Shown here in pieces: positions 9,379-19,856 of a DNA stretch of 41,122 bases. Where the stretch lies: positions 1,066,330 through 1,107,451 of the forward strand of contig NW_005200784.1 in the NCBI RefSeq assembly GCF_000372725.1. Reading direction: 5' to 3'. How positions within the stretch are numbered: the first letter of the stretch is position 1; each line of letters begins with the position of its first letter. The DNA is from Emiliania huxleyi CCMP1516. Taxonomy: Eukaryota; Haptophyta; Isochrysidales; Noelaerhabdaceae. The notes beneath the pieces were generated by a model. It was not told the origin of the DNA. It worked only from the letters and a program-made list of their open reading frames with translations, and searched no databases. The translations under genes and the position numbers were made by a program.

Positions 9379-9777
9379 TCAGGCCGTAGGCTGTGCAGTA
9401 GTCGCGTCGCCTCCCCCCTCGCCCGGTCCCCTCTCGATTCGGTCCCACACTGACCGGATATCAAAGGCCGAGTTGTGTTCGGATAGCGGGCCCGCCGATG
9501 CCACCCGTCTCTTCACACAGCAAGCGTACGCCTTCATCGCCTGCTCCCCCGACTGTGTCGGTCCCGGTGCGATGTCGTTGACGAGGTAGTCCTCCCACTC
9601 CCACCGGAAAACCTGTCCAAGAAGGTCCGTCGAGCCAACCAGCCGTCTTGCCAGGCTCCGCACTTCCCGCGTCTGCACCGGCCTGAGAACGCCGGTGCTG
9701 GCCGCGAGCGACAGACCGATCGGCCTAAGCTCCGCCAGGACCGCCTTCTCGCCCGCCGCCGCGGCCGCTCGATCCAT
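9379..9777 (-). CDS. Hypothetical protein or gene fragment, possible frameshift at its 5' end
   Basis: The 132-residue frame has non-repetitive, protein-like sequence (RSLARRLVGSTDLLGQVF, FRWEWEDYLVNDIAPG, MKAYACCVKRRVA), ending ATTAQPTA. I recognise no family. Upstream, another frame reads ERFVPAADRARRREEAIREAE, which would continue smoothly into this one if the tandem ATGGATGG at the start had only one ATGG. The present copy may therefore be a frameshifted pseudogene, or translation may begin at the second ATG. There is no context to assign a function. Confidence 0.35.
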   Translation of the reverse strand: MDRAAAAAGEKAVLAELRPIGLSLAASTGVLRPVQTREVRSLARRLVGSTDLLGQVFRWEWEDYLVNDIAPGPTQSGEQAMKAYACCVKRRVASAGPLSEHNSAFDIRSVWDRIERGPGEGGGDATTAQPTA

Positions 9778-10165
9778 CCATCTCGGCCTCTCGGATTGCC
9801 TCCTCCCGTCGTCTTGCCCTATCTGCTGCCGGCACGAACCTCTCCGGGCTGCCCCGTGCTCTTTTTGGCAAGACCCGCGCCGGGGGAGGCCGATCCACAG
9901 CCGTATCCCCGGCTCGGGATGTATGTATGTGCTTGCTCGCCCGTTGCGGTGGTCGCTCCCCCCTCACTGCCAACCCGTCTCCTTGCCTCCTCTTCTCACG
10001 GACCACAGGAGCTGCACAACAAAAGCACACACACACTCCTCGTCCCTTCAAGGCGTGGCACAAAAAAGAAAAGAAACAACCCACACACAGGCGCGTCATG
10101 GGTCGTCGCGTTTTCCGCTTTGGGGACGGCCACATAATCACGCAACGCCCGACAAGTAGTGGCGG
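9778..10165. other. Spacer
   Basis: Contains a CACACACAC stretch and A-rich tracts near 10030-10080. No supported gene, apart from the possible frameshifted 5' extension of the neighbouring minus-strand ORF. Confidence 0.35.
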
Positions 10166-10777
10166 ATGGGACTCTCGACCACGGACCCCGGCGCAACACT
10201 TGTCGTCGCCGAAGCTGTGCCAGTGAACGCGGACGCCGCAGATGCGCCGATTGCCGTGGCGGTGGCTGCACAGCCCGCGGTGGCGCCGACGCCTCAGTTT
10301 ATGGAAGATGAGCTTCAGGCCCTGACCCGAGAGATGCGGAAGAGGTGTGGGAGTACGTATGAGGGCACTGGCTGGCTCTACTGCTTCAAAATCCGCGACC
10401 GCCTCGATCTCCTTCCTTTCTCGAATGGGCGGGGAGAGAATGGCGAGTTTCCGAGGCAAAGCGACATGCAGGTCTCGTGCTGCGGCTGCATTCCACTCAC
10501 GAGTATTCAGAGCACGGGTGCGTTCAGCGCCGACGGCACGACTGGCAGCTTTGTTGCCAGTGACGGCGGCACATCGACTGCGACTCTCGCCTCGCTAGAC
10601 GTTGGGCACAAGACATCGGCGTCGTGGAGTATGGTGACATGCAAGAACGGAGTGGTCCTGTTTGAGGGCATCGCCACCATTGACGGGCGCACTGATACGG
10701 GCACGCTGAGTGGTCGCGCGATCAACCCTGAAAATGGCAGCTCCACAACAATCAACATCAACTACACGAAGAAATGA
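10166..10777 (+). CDS. Hypothetical 203-residue protein
   Basis: An uninterrupted ORF from ATG 10166 to TGA. It begins with an Ala/Pro/Val-rich segment (about residues 1-45), then a helical stretch (FMEDELQALTREMRKRC), an aromatic segment (YEGTGWLYCFKIRDRLDLLPF), a CCGC pair, and a Ser/Thr/Gly-rich C-terminal half with beta-strand character (SASWSMVTCKNGVVLFEG, STTININYTKK). Even composition and lack of low-complexity sequence argue that it is real. No family recognised and no signal peptide or membrane segment seen. Confidence 0.55.
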   Translation: MGLSTTDPGATLVVAEAVPVNADAADAPIAVAVAAQPAVAPTPQFMEDELQALTREMRKRCGSTYEGTGWLYCFKIRDRLDLLPFSNGRGENGEFPRQSDMQVSCCGCIPLTSIQSTGAFSADGTTGSFVASDGGTSTATLASLDVGHKTSASWSMVTCKNGVVLFEGIATIDGRTDTGTLSGRAINPENGSSTTININYTKK

Positions 10778-10989
10778 CTACCATGCTAACCTGCTACCTG
10801 GCGATGCTCATCCGGCATCATGATGTGTCTTCGTCAGCGTCTCCTCTCTCTTTTACTCCCAGGCGCCTGTTGAGAGATGCGTTGTGGGGGCGGGCCCACG
10901 CTGCCACGCTCCGTCTAAGAGCACCATCGTGTGTGTCATGACAGCCGTCCACCATGCCGTGTCTCGCGAATAGCTCGCGTACAGTATCT

Positions 10990-13228
10990 CTACAGTACCG
11001 CCGGCGCCCACTCGGGCGGCACCTGCGTCTCTTCCCATTTCACGGTATCCCGCAGCCACAAAAGGATGGTATACCACGCCCGGGCAACCTCGCTGTGACC
11101 CGGGTTGTTGCCGGCGCAGCAGCCCACATTCTCGATCGTCGCGAGGCCCAGCACCGGCGAGACGTGGAAGCCGTCCCTCACCACGTGCTTCGCGACGAGC
11201 CCCGGCATCGCCGACGAGAGTTTGTGAAACATCTGCTCGTCCTGGGTGAGGAGGATCTCCTGATCGCCCCAAAGCATGAGGGTCTCCATGGGCAGCTTCT
11301 TCGAGCCGCCCAACAATGCCCTATCTCTCTCCGCCTCGGCGAGCACGGCGAGCTCCTCTTGCGTCGCGAGGATCGGTGATATCAGAGAAATCGTCGCGCG
11401 CGCGGCTGACGAGGCATAGACCGCGCACACCTGCTTGTACCCATTGCGAGGCAGCATGTCGCCGCAGCCGTAGTGAGCGAGCCCGCCATTCTCCTTTGGC
11501 GAGTTGGCCGCCATCGACGGGACCGTCTCCTGGTCGGCCGAGCAGTCGCGCAGGTCGATGAATGGCGAGATGAGCAGCATCCCGGCGGGTGACGGCATGT
11601 GCTCGCCCTCATAGAGGTTTTCGGCCGCCGAGAGCAGCATCGTGAGAGTGAGCCCGCCCCCAGCAGAGTCGCCGGCCACGACAATATTCTCTGAGCCGTA
11701 GAGCTTCACCAGCATCATGTAGGTCCTGGTCCAGCCGAGGACCTGCGTCGGATAGACACACGGCTGATTGTCCTTGCGGCAGGGATCCTTGCTCGCCAGT
11801 GGATACTCTCCAACGAGCACGACGTGGCCCGTCTGCTGGGAAAGGAAGAGCGCGAGCATCCACAGGTAGTCTGCCGACTGCGTTGCAATGTACCCGCTCC
11901 CGTGCGACCAATAGATCACCTTTGACCCTGGAGCTCCGGGCTTCACATTGGTCTGCAATGGCCGGCCCGCCCTGTCTCTCGCACGCGGTGGCGTGGGCAG
12001 CACACCCCGCATCTTCTTCCCCTCATACGTCTCAAACGAGGCCGGGAAGGCCCAGTATCCGCCGCAATCTTCCTTTGTGTTCATCTGGTCGTCGTGCTGC
12101 CCAACGTAGCCGCTGGCGGGCATGTAGGTGGTGTTTGGAGCGAAGCCTGGCCGCCCGCCGCAGAGGCCACAGCAGCCTCTTTGGTACAGCACGCAGCAGG
12201 TGAAGAGGCACGGCACCGAGGTCATGAAATCGGCCAGCGCCTCGACAGACGAGGCAAAGTCATTAGGCCCGGGGGAGTCATATGGCGGGTTTTGCTTCGG
12301 GTCGGTAGGAAGAGGCCAGAGGCGGAGCACTTCTTCTGTCCCCGCGACGATCATGCGCTGTATCCAATAACGCATGGAGTCAGTTCGCTTCGCCGGAGAC
12401 TTGCAGCAGACGCACGCCACATCGCAAACGCCGCCCCTCTTGTCCTCGCCGAGGCCAGTGCAGGGGCAGCAGCAAGTCAGGCAGCCGCACGGACACCAGC
12501 TCGGCCAGATGAAGCGGTGGCCGACGTCGTTGCCGCAGGTGAAGCAAAAGGCGAGGAGGAACGTGCAACCGTAGTTCGATTGGCAGAAGAGGCACGAGCG
12601 GGGGACGCAGAAACCTGCCCAAAGAGGAACGTTTGCGTGGCACGCGCGAGCAAAAACGCGTAATCTCAAGTGGATGGGTTGATCGGTGCATTGTTGCTCT
12701 GTTGTGTGGCTGGCCCTCACCGTAGCAAGCATCGCGGGTGCATGCGACCCAGTCGCGGCAGCACATCACCTCTTTGCCCGGAGCGAGAAACTCGTCGTCG
12801 TACGGAAAAGAGTACATGTAGCTGTAGACGTCTGCTCGCAGCAGACGTTCAGTTGGGTAAACACGTCTGCTCGCAGCAATTAGGGCATCTGGGTGATGGG
12901 AAGCGTGCGAGGGGAGCGACGCGAGGCAGGCAGAGGCATGTGCATCGAGGCGCGCACCCGGCAGCCCGAGGTCCATGTGTGCCATCCCTCGGCTCTGCGC
13001 ATCACTTGGGTCGAATCCACGTTGCATCACCTTCAGGCGTTTGCTTTCGTGGTTCAGTCTCGTGCAGAGAGTGATGAGAGGGGACGCAGCACTTCGCGCC
13101 TTTGGTTGCGGCGGCGAAGGGGCGACGTCAGGCGGCTCCAGCTCGAGTCGGGGGACAAATCCCGTCTGGCGCCGCCGCTGGTCGAGGTACGACGCGCTGG
13201 GTGGCGCCATCGACGGCTGCGGCTTCAT
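10990..13228 (-). CDS. Alpha/beta hydrolase of the hormone-sensitive-lipase (family IV) type, Cys-rich N-terminal half
   Basis: Exon 1 13228-12721 and exon 2 12614-10990, with a 106-nt GTGAGG...GGGCAG intron, give 710 residues. The catalytic domain shows YWSHGSGYIATQ (variant of the HGGG oxyanion motif), the nucleophile elbow GDSAGGGL with Ser486, the acid in LWGDQEIL and the base in RDGFHVSP, in the family order. It should hydrolyse esters or acylglycerols. About residues 160-240 are strikingly Cys-rich (FCVPRSCLFCQSNYGC, PCGCLTCCCPC) with hydrophobic stretches, which may bind metal or lipid or anchor the protein. A further in-frame ATG lies at 13333, but it would overlap the divergent gene at 13306, so 13228 is preferred. 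Confidence 0.8.
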
Positions 13229-13305
13229 GGCTCGGCGAAGGAAGGGTGTGTGGGACGTGCGTAATAGAAGCGCATTGGCCGGTGCTGGTGCCGCGGCCGC
13301 GTTCC
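13229..13305. promoter_or_regulatory. Compact divergent promoter region
   Basis: Only 77 bp separate the two head-to-head start codons (13228 minus, 13306 plus), so both promoters must lie here or inside the genes. No TATA box is seen. Confidence 0.35.
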
Positions 13306-13770
13306 ATGGAGCGGCTCGAAGCGACCGTCCCACCTGACGTTGTGGGTGGGCAGCTAATGCTGATGGATACGCCTGCTGGCAAGATGCATGTCCAGGCGTG
13401 ACGTGATCTCCATCCGTCCCTTGACGGTGAGGGTGAGATGATTGAGCCCCGATCCTCTCTGCAGGTGCCAGCAGGCCTCGAGCCTGGAAGCCGCTTCACC
13501 GTTGAGTACGCTGTCCCCGCAACGCCAGTCGTGCAGGCGACATGTGTGCAGCCAGCTGCCGCTCGGCTGCCGGCTGCAGGCGGTGCTTCTGCGCCGGGAA
13601 CGGAGGTGCACAACCATTACTCGACGACAAACAACTATCACAGCGACTTGCGGTGGGGTCTGACTGGGCCGAACCCAAGACACCCCAACTCTTATGTGGA
13701 CCTGTGCGCGACGGTGACGACTTTCTCAGTGGTCTGCGGCATAGCATTTTGGTTAGGAGGGAACTGCTAG
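13306..13770 (+). CDS. Small tail-anchored protein with VPPxxxxG/VPxGxxPG repeat
   Basis: Exon 1 13306-13395 and exon 2 13465-13770, with a 69-nt intron having a GC donor (CAG|GCGTGA) and CAG acceptor, give 131 residues. Splicing joins KMHVQ to VPAGLEPGSRFTVEYAVP. The result is a two-part motif, TVPPDVVGGQLMLMDTPAGK then VQVPAGLEPG, of the proline/glycine-punctuated beta repeat common in algal proteins. The C-terminus has one hydrophobic segment (CATVTTFSVVCGIAFWLGG), so the protein is probably tail-anchored. Function unknown. Divergent from the hydrolase gene. Confidence 0.65.
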
Positions 13771-14625
13771 TAGGGCCTGGAGCTGGTCGAACACCATGCT
13801 CGACGGCCGGGCGTACGAGCCGACGACGGCGGACGGCGCAATGCGCAGGGGCGGCCACTGCCTCCGCGCGGTCGACGCCGCCGCACGGGGCTGCGTTTTT
13901 CGAGCGCAGCGCTCCCAATCGTTGTGGGGGCGACCCCTCCCCAAAACGCTGCTCAAAGGGGTGCGGCCGCTTTTCGAGTCCAACGCTCGAAATCGCTGCG
14001 CCCTGTTGGCTGCCACTTTTTCAGTTCCTCGGCTCCGCACGCAGAGCTGGATCACGTCGTCGTCGATCGCAGCCGTACCTGTACCTGTACCTGGTGCAGT
14101 GGGTTGCGGGCATTAAGAAAACAGGATTGCGCGGCACGCCGCCGTTTCGTCTAAGCCTTTCCACACACCCCTCACCAACCCCACGCCGTGGTTTCTTAGC
14201 TCCCAGGTCAAAGGTCAGAGCCGGCCCTAAGGATTTTTAGGAAGAAGAGGTAAGCTGCGGTCCTCCCGGATCCGATCCCCAGCCAGTCACCTCTCAGTCA
14301 GTACGAGTCTGCCACCGACTCAAGACACACACGGACACGCCTCCATCCACACCGCTCACTCAGAACACCGCCGGACACCGCAGACTTGCCGGACACCAGA
14401 GGTACGTGCAAAATTCTTGGTGTGCCTGTGATCGCCGTACTGGGTGAGAACGGCGTTCTCTGGTAAGCTCAGCTGTGAACTTCCCAGTGGTTTGCTCTTG
14501 CTTGCGCGCGACCTCTTGCGTGCACGCCCAAGCTCGAGCGGCATCACGCAGAGCGAGCTCTGCGCAGGTCCCGCGACCTTCTCGGGCAGGAGCCCACCTC
14601 TCCTTCCCTCCGTGCGCCCAACGAT
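13771..14625. other. Spacer, no gene supported
   Basis: Short ORFs in all frames, none convincing. Small repeats: gtacct x3 near 14080 and ccggacacc x2 near 14370-14395. Confidence 0.35.
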
Positions 14626-15000
14626 ATGGGCAAATCCGCGCCAAAGCGCGCTTCCGACGCTGACCAAGACGTACGGCCCGCAGAGGCAAAGGATGGATCT
14701 GGGCCGGAGCCCCCTCCCTCGGGGGCTGGCGGGGGCACCGACGGGGCCCCAGCCGCGCCTCCCGCTCCTGTGGACTCGGCCGAGGAGCTGCGAGTGCTTC
14801 GCAAGCAGCTCGAGCGGCTCGAGGCTCAAGCCGCCGCTCGCACCCGACGGGGAGGACCCCCCACCGGGAGGCGGCGGTGGCGGCGGCGACGGCGGCGGAG
14901 CGGGCGGCAAGGCGGCCAAGGACCGCGAGCGGGTGCCCCGGAGCCTCCCACCCCCCCAGACTCCGACGCCGACTCGTCGGAGGACGACGTGGGGTTCACT
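14626..15000 (+). CDS. Doubtful ORF, charged N-terminal sequence
   Basis: From ATG 14626 the frame reads MGKSAPKRASDADQDVRPAE, then a Pro/Gly-rich linker and a short amphipathic helix (SAEELRVLRKQLERLEAQ), followed by Arg-rich sequence that looks out of frame, then SDADSSEDD. It may be an upstream exon, a retroelement gag-like remnant or non-coding sequence. Its end is uncertain because the histidinol dehydrogenase gene follows at once. Confidence 0.25.
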
Positions 15001-15053
15001 AGCGCTCGCTTGTGTCAGTCACACTCCTGCTGCCACTGCTCCTCGTCGCTGCC

Positions 15054-16370
15054 ATGCCTAGCAGCGACTTGCCCACCCTGCGCATCATCAAGGCCGATCA
15101 GCTGCCAGCCTCCTGCTTCGAGCCGGTCGACCCGCAGGCGCGCGAGCAGGCGCTCGCGATGATCGAGGACGTAAAGGCAAACAAAGAAGACGGCCTGCTC
15201 AAGCACGCGTGGCGGCTCGGCGACCTGCCCAGTGGCGACCGCAAGTACACCGTCACGCGTGACGAGCTTCGCGCCGCCTTCGAGGCGGCGGAGCCGTCGC
15301 TGCAGGGCCTGCTCGAGCGGGTCGCGGCGCGAGTGCGCACGTTTGCAGAGGCGCAGCGGGCCAGCATCACGACGGTGAGCACGGAGATCGAGGGTGGCGC
15401 GGCGGGTCAGCAGGTCGTCCCCGTGAGCAGCGCGGGTTGCTACGCGCCCGGAGGCCGCTACCCGCTCCCCTCGTCCGTCATCATGACGGCCGTGACTGCG
15501 CGCGCGGCCGGTGTCGGGCGAGTCGTGGTCGCCTCGCCGCGCCCGTCGCCGGTGACGCTCGCCGCGGCGTACGTGGCGGGCGCCGACCTGCTCCTCGCCG
15601 TCGGCGGCGCGCACGCCGTCGCAGCCCTCGCCTACGGCCTCGGCGACGCGCTCGCCCCCGTCGACCTCATCTGCGGGCCGGGCAACAAGTGGGTGACGGC
15701 CGCAAAGTCAATCGTCTCTGGCTTCTGCGGGATCGACATGCTGGCTGGGCCGTCGGAGGTGCTCGTGATCGCGGACGCGTCCGCCGACCCGCAGGTGGTC
15801 GCCGCGGACTTGCTCGCGCAGGCGGAGCACGACGTGGAGGCGCGTCCGATCCTCGTGACGCCCGACGCGGCCGTCATCGCCTCTGTCAACCGCGCGCTGC
15901 AGTCGCAGCTGGAGACGCTGACGACGAGCGAGGTTGCCATCCCAGCGGTGCAGAAGGGGTTCGCCGTGCTGGTGGGCGACATCGCCGAGGCAGTCCGCGT
16001 CTCGGACCGCATCGCGCCCGAGCACCTCGAGATCCAGACCGCCGACGCGCAGGCGGTCGGAGAGAGCTGCGCAAACTACGGCGGGCTCTTCATCGGCGCG
16101 CACGCGGCGGAGGTGCTCGGCGACTACGGCGCCGGCCCCAACCACGTGCTGCCGACGGCGGGCACCGGAAAGTACACGGGCGGCCTCTCCGTCCACACCT
16201 TTCTGAGGCAGCGCACCTGGATGCGGATCGACGACCTTGTGGCGGCGCAGCGGCAGGTGGAGGACTCGGTGGCGCTGGCGAGGCTCGAGGGGCTCGAGGG
16301 GCACGCGCGCGCTGCGGAGCGGCGGCTGATCGCCGACGGGGGCGCGGGCAAGAAGCAGCGCGCGGCATGA
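15054..16370 (+). CDS. hisD: Histidinol dehydrogenase
   Basis: An intronless 438-codon frame from ATG 15054. It catalyses the last two steps of histidine synthesis, L-histidinol to L-histidine with 2 NAD+. All signature residues appear in order: the GPGNKWVTAAK nucleotide region, IDMLAGPSEVLVIAD, zinc ligands Gln and His in LLAQAEHD, catalytic Glu-His in APEHLE, zinc Asp and catalytic His in LGDYGAGPNHVLPT, and the last zinc His in LEGHARAAERR. Length is normal for the family. In plants and algae the enzyme is plastidic. The codons just upstream (frame open from 15003) would read VTLLLPLLLVAA, signal-peptide-like, so an upstream exon could supply a bipartite plastid-targeting leader. The GTG at 15012 is not used as a start. 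Confidence 0.95.
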   Translation: MPSSDLPTLRIIKADQLPASCFEPVDPQAREQALAMIEDVKANKEDGLLKHAWRLGDLPSGDRKYTVTRDELRAAFEAAEPSLQGLLERVAARVRTFAEAQRASITTVSTEIEGGAAGQQVVPVSSAGCYAPGGRYPLPSSVIMTAVTARAAGVGRVVVASPRPSPVTLAAAYVAGADLLLAVGGAHAVAALAYGLGDALAPVDLICGPGNKWVTAAKSIVSGFCGIDMLAGPSEVLVIADASADPQVVAADLLAQAEHDVEARPILVTPDAAVIASVNRALQSQLETLTTSEVAIPAVQKGFAVLVGDIAEAVRVSDRIAPEHLEIQTADAQAVGESCANYGGLFIGAHAAEVLGDYGAGPNHVLPTAGTGKYTGGLSVHTFLRQRTWMRIDDLVAAQRQVEDSVALARLEGLEGHARAAERRLIADGGAGKKQRAA

Positions 16371-16885
16371 TGAGCTTGAAATAAGGTGCTTTCGCACCCG
16401 GGCGCGTGCGGCGGCGCGGGCGGGCCGGTGTGCGGTGAGCGGTGTTGCCAGTGTTGGGGAGACGAGGGGAGGGGGCGCGCGGGCGCGAGTGGTGAGCCTG
16501 CGTCGGCGACCGTCCGTGACACCGGCCCGATCCATCTGAATTTGTTTCTTAAATCGCGTTGTTTCGACGCGAAAGCACATATCCTCCTCGCGCACCTCGG
16601 TCGGTCTGCTCGCAACCGCGAACCGCGAACCGCGAACCGGGTCCCGCTGGGTCGCTCTCGGTCTCAAAACGCACACCCGACAGCGACACCGGCGGTCGGC
16701 GGTGTGGAGTGTGGTGCCCCCGCCGCTGCGCCGTGTCGAGCCGCTGTGCGTGGGCGTGCTGCCCGCCGCCGGGGGCTCCCTGGGCTGGAATAAAGCGCCG
16801 GTGCGGACGCGTACGGGGGTGCAGAAGAAGCCGGGAAACAAAGGCGTCGTGCAGCGCGCTGGCCGCCGCCTCGCGCGAGGCCAAG
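16371..16885. other. Spacer between convergent genes
   Basis: No gene seen. A short tandem gaaccgc(gaaccgc) repeat lies near 16617-16637. The rest is non-repetitive. Confidence 0.4.
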
Positions 16886-19856
16886 TCAGCCGACCCGGAA
16901 GCCGGCCGCCGCTAGCATCGCCGCCTTCTCGGCGGCGGCGGCTGCGGCTGCGGCGGCTGCGGCGTCGGCGGCGATTTTGATCGAGGCTTGCGCCTTCTGG
17001 AGGGCGATCGCCTTGTCGTGCGCGCCGCTCGAGATTGCCTCGTCGCGGTGCCGGCGCAGCATGCGGATCTCCGAGCGGGAGAGCGGCGCGGGTGGCGGCG
17101 CCGCCGTGAACCAAGCGTGGTGCAGCGCGGAGGGCGCTGTCGCGCGCTGCTCCGGGTCGGGGGTGAGGAGGGAGTCGAGGAGGTCGAACCCCTCGTTGGC
17201 GAGCGCAGTGGTGCGGTGGTGCGCCAGCGCCGGCTGGTTCGGCTCCTGCGCACGCGGGGGGGGGGGGGGGGGGGGCCCGAAAAGGGGGGGGGGTCCGGCC
17301 GATGCGTTTCTTTCCCCCCGCGGCGGCGGGGCCGTGTCCCCCCTTTCCAACGGCGGGAAAACGTTTGGGCAACCAGCTTTTTGGCAAGTTTATGAGGGAG
17401 CCCGCTCCCGGGGGGGGGGGGGGGGACAACCCCGGGGGGGCAAACCGGGGAAAAAAAGGGGGGAGGGCTTCCCCCAAATGCCCTTGCTGGAGGGAAACCC
17501 CCCCCTCCGGGCCAAACCTCCCCTCCTGCCCTTTAAAAATTTGGAAAAGGTTTTAAGAAACCGCGGGCCCCCAGGGGAAAGTTGGCCCCCACCCCCCCCA
17601 AGGGGTGCCCCCCCCCTGCAAAGCCCAAAGCAGGCGTGTGCTCGAGGGGGCTGCCGGCGCGCTGTCTCTGCCCGGAGGCGGGGGGAGGGGGGAGGGGCGT
17701 GGCCTTGAAGATGACGTTCACCTGCTCCGCCTCGGAGGTCCCCTGGAAGAGGGGCTCGCCTGAGCAGAGGCCGGGGCGGAGCCGCTCGAGGCGGAGAGGG
17801 TGCTCCCCCCCCCCCTAGGCCCCCTCCCCCGCCAGCAGTGCCCGCCCGCGTTCTCCCCTCTCGCGCCCCGCCCCTTCCGAGCGCAAGCTGCCGCGCCTCG
17901 CTGCAGCCACTCGGCGAGGATGCAGCCCAGCGACCACATGTCCACCGCCTTGCCGTACCGCCGCTCGCCCAGCAGCACCTCGGGCGCGCGGTACCTGAGG
18001 ACGCACGGAGACACGGGTCGTGGACGGGTCGTGGACGGGTCGTGGACGGGTCGTGGACGGGTCGTGGACGGGTCGTGGACGGTCGGCGCCGGCGCACCAG
18101 AGCGACTGCACGTCCGGCGTGCACGGCTGCGCGCCCGGCAGCCCGCTCGCGCGACGGGAGAGCCCAAAGTCGCACAGCTTGAGCACGCCTGTGTGTGGGT
18201 GTGTGGGTGGGAGGGGGCGTCTCGCGGTCGGATGGGTGTGAGTGCGGAGTGGCGTGTGTACCGCCGTGCCGCTACTGCCGTGTCGCTACTGGCGGGTCGC
18301 CGTTCCGGTCGAGAAGAAGGTTGGTCTGCTTGAGGTCTCGGTGGAGGGTGAAGGTGGCGTGGACGGCGGCGAGGGCGGAGAGGAGCTGCATGCAGAGGCA
18401 CTTAGCCTGCGCCTCTGCGAAGGGCGTCCTCATGTGCTCTATGAGCAGGCCTGCACTCAGGCGGAGGGAGGGTGGGAGAGGGACGGCCGTAGCCATGGCT
18501 CCTGGCTTGCGGCGTGACCGAGGTCGTACTCGACGAGCTCCATCACCAGGAACATCTGCTGCTGGTCGAGGACCACCTCGTGCACGCGCACCTGCCCACG
18601 CACGGCCGACCCGTCACCAGGGCTCGCGGCCGTGCGAGCGGCCGCCCCTCGGCGAGCCCGCGCCACGTTCGGGTGGCGGAGCGAGAGCAGGATGGACATC
18701 TCCCGCACCTGACGCAGCGCGGGCGCGGTGAAAGAAGACCACGGCCCGCACCACCCCTGCCCTCCCCCTCCTCCCGCCCTCCCCTCCCGGCACGCCCTCA
18801 CCCTCTACCTCGGCTGTCCCTGCACCTCGGCTGTGCCTCGGCTGTACCTCTGCTTGTGCCTCGGCTTGTGTCTCGGGTGTACCTCGGCTATGTCTCGGCT
18901 ATGTCTCGCCATCTCGAGGGGCACGCCCTCGTCCACGTCGACCTACAGAGGAGCTCACACGCGGCTCCAGGAAGGCTCGCGGGAGGGGGCACGCCTTCCG
19001 CCCCGCCCCCACCCCGCTGCTCGGCAGCAGCTGCATCGCCTTGAGGGCGACCAGCTCGCCGCTCTCTCGGTGCCGCGCCTGCCCGAGGGGCGCGAGAGGG
19101 GGCAGGCGGGGGGCGTCAGGTGGGGGGTCGGTGGGCGGCGGGCGCCCCTCCCTCCCTCCCGCGCGCCTTGTAGATCTTGTTGAAGGCGCCCCGCCCCACC
19201 ACGCCGAGGTTCTCGTACACGTCGATCGAGCGAAGCGCCGCCTCGGAGTCGCGCAGCCGCTTGAGGGTCCCAACCTCGTACCGGCGGCCAAAGGTGTAGC
19301 TGCCGCGCCGCGTCTCGCCCGCCTCCGCCTCGCCCGACGCCGAAGCCTCCCCCGCCCCCGCCGCGGCGGCAGGCGCCGCCGCCCGCCCGGGGCCCCATCG
19401 CCCCGACCGGCCGCTGCTGCTCGGCGCAGCGGCCGCGTCGGCCGGCGCAGCGGCCGGCGCCGCGCCCAGCGACTGGCCAATCGCGGCAGCGGCCGAGGCG
19501 GCGGCGGCGGCGGCGCCGTGCAGCGAGTCCGCTCCGGTCGGGACGAAGCGCCCCGGCGTCGGCGACGACAGCTGCGCGCGAGACGCGAGCCCGGGACGCG
19601 GGAGGGCCGCGGCGCGCGCCTCCGGCTTTGGCGTCGCATCGTCGTCAAGGTCGCCGGCACTGGCGGAGGCAAAGAGCTTGTTCGGACGCGCCAGCTTGCT
19701 CCCGCCCAGCTTGCTGCCCAGCTTCATGCCGACGCCGCCGACCTTGCGACCGAGCTTTGATGGCGCAGCGGCTGGCTTCGTTGCGGCGCCGCCGCCGAAG
19801 AAGTTGTCCTCGGGCGGCGGCGGCGGCGGCGGATCGGGCGGCAGTGGCGGCGCCAT
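16886..19856 (-). CDS. CDK10/CDK11-like (PITSLRE-type) Ser/Thr protein kinase
   Basis: Inferred exons: 19856-19167, 19078-19013, 18942-18910, 18708-18664, 18591-18519, 18450-18301, 18188-18098, 17994-17897, 17759-17704, a damaged one from 17615, and a last one ending 16886. The joined frame has every kinase landmark: Gly loop [13 protein letters not shown], Lys in LVALKAM, VPLEMVRE in the PITSLRE position, RHPNVVRVHEVV, catalytic [61 protein letters not shown], then [17 protein letters not shown]. The order and spacing are nearest to CDK10/11, kinases of transcription and splicing. A 190-residue low-complexity N-terminal extension and an Ala-rich helical C-terminus are added. Introns 1, 3, 4, 6, 8 and 9 begin GC, introns 2, 5 and 7 GT, and all end AG. 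The kinase looks active. Confidence 0.85.
17255..17640. other. Probable low-quality sequence inside the kinase gene
   Basis: Overlong homopolymers (G20, G15, C9, A7) and base-doubled text unlike the rest of the window. On the minus strand a blurred gggcacccc (the LGTP motif of CDK subdomain X) follows the acceptor ctttgcag, and [10 protein letters not shown] resembles the CDK11 NNLRKRF region. A real exon is probably present but misread. Confidence 0.65.
18015..18081. repeat. 11-bp minisatellite (GGGTCGTGGAC)x6
   Basis: Six perfect tandem copies of an 11-bp unit, lying inside kinase intron 7 (18097-17995). Confidence 0.9.
18800..18909. repeat. Degenerate CTCGGCTGTAC-type tandem repeat
   Basis: About eight degenerate copies of an 11-13 bp unit (cctcggctgt, cctcggctat, tctcggctat) inside kinase intron 3. 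Confidence 0.75.

Noticed and set aside
15012..15053. GTG start for histidinol dehydrogenase with a hydrophobic leader
   Set aside because: GTG initiation is not expected in a eukaryotic nuclear gene. The leader is noted only as a possible spliced signal peptide.
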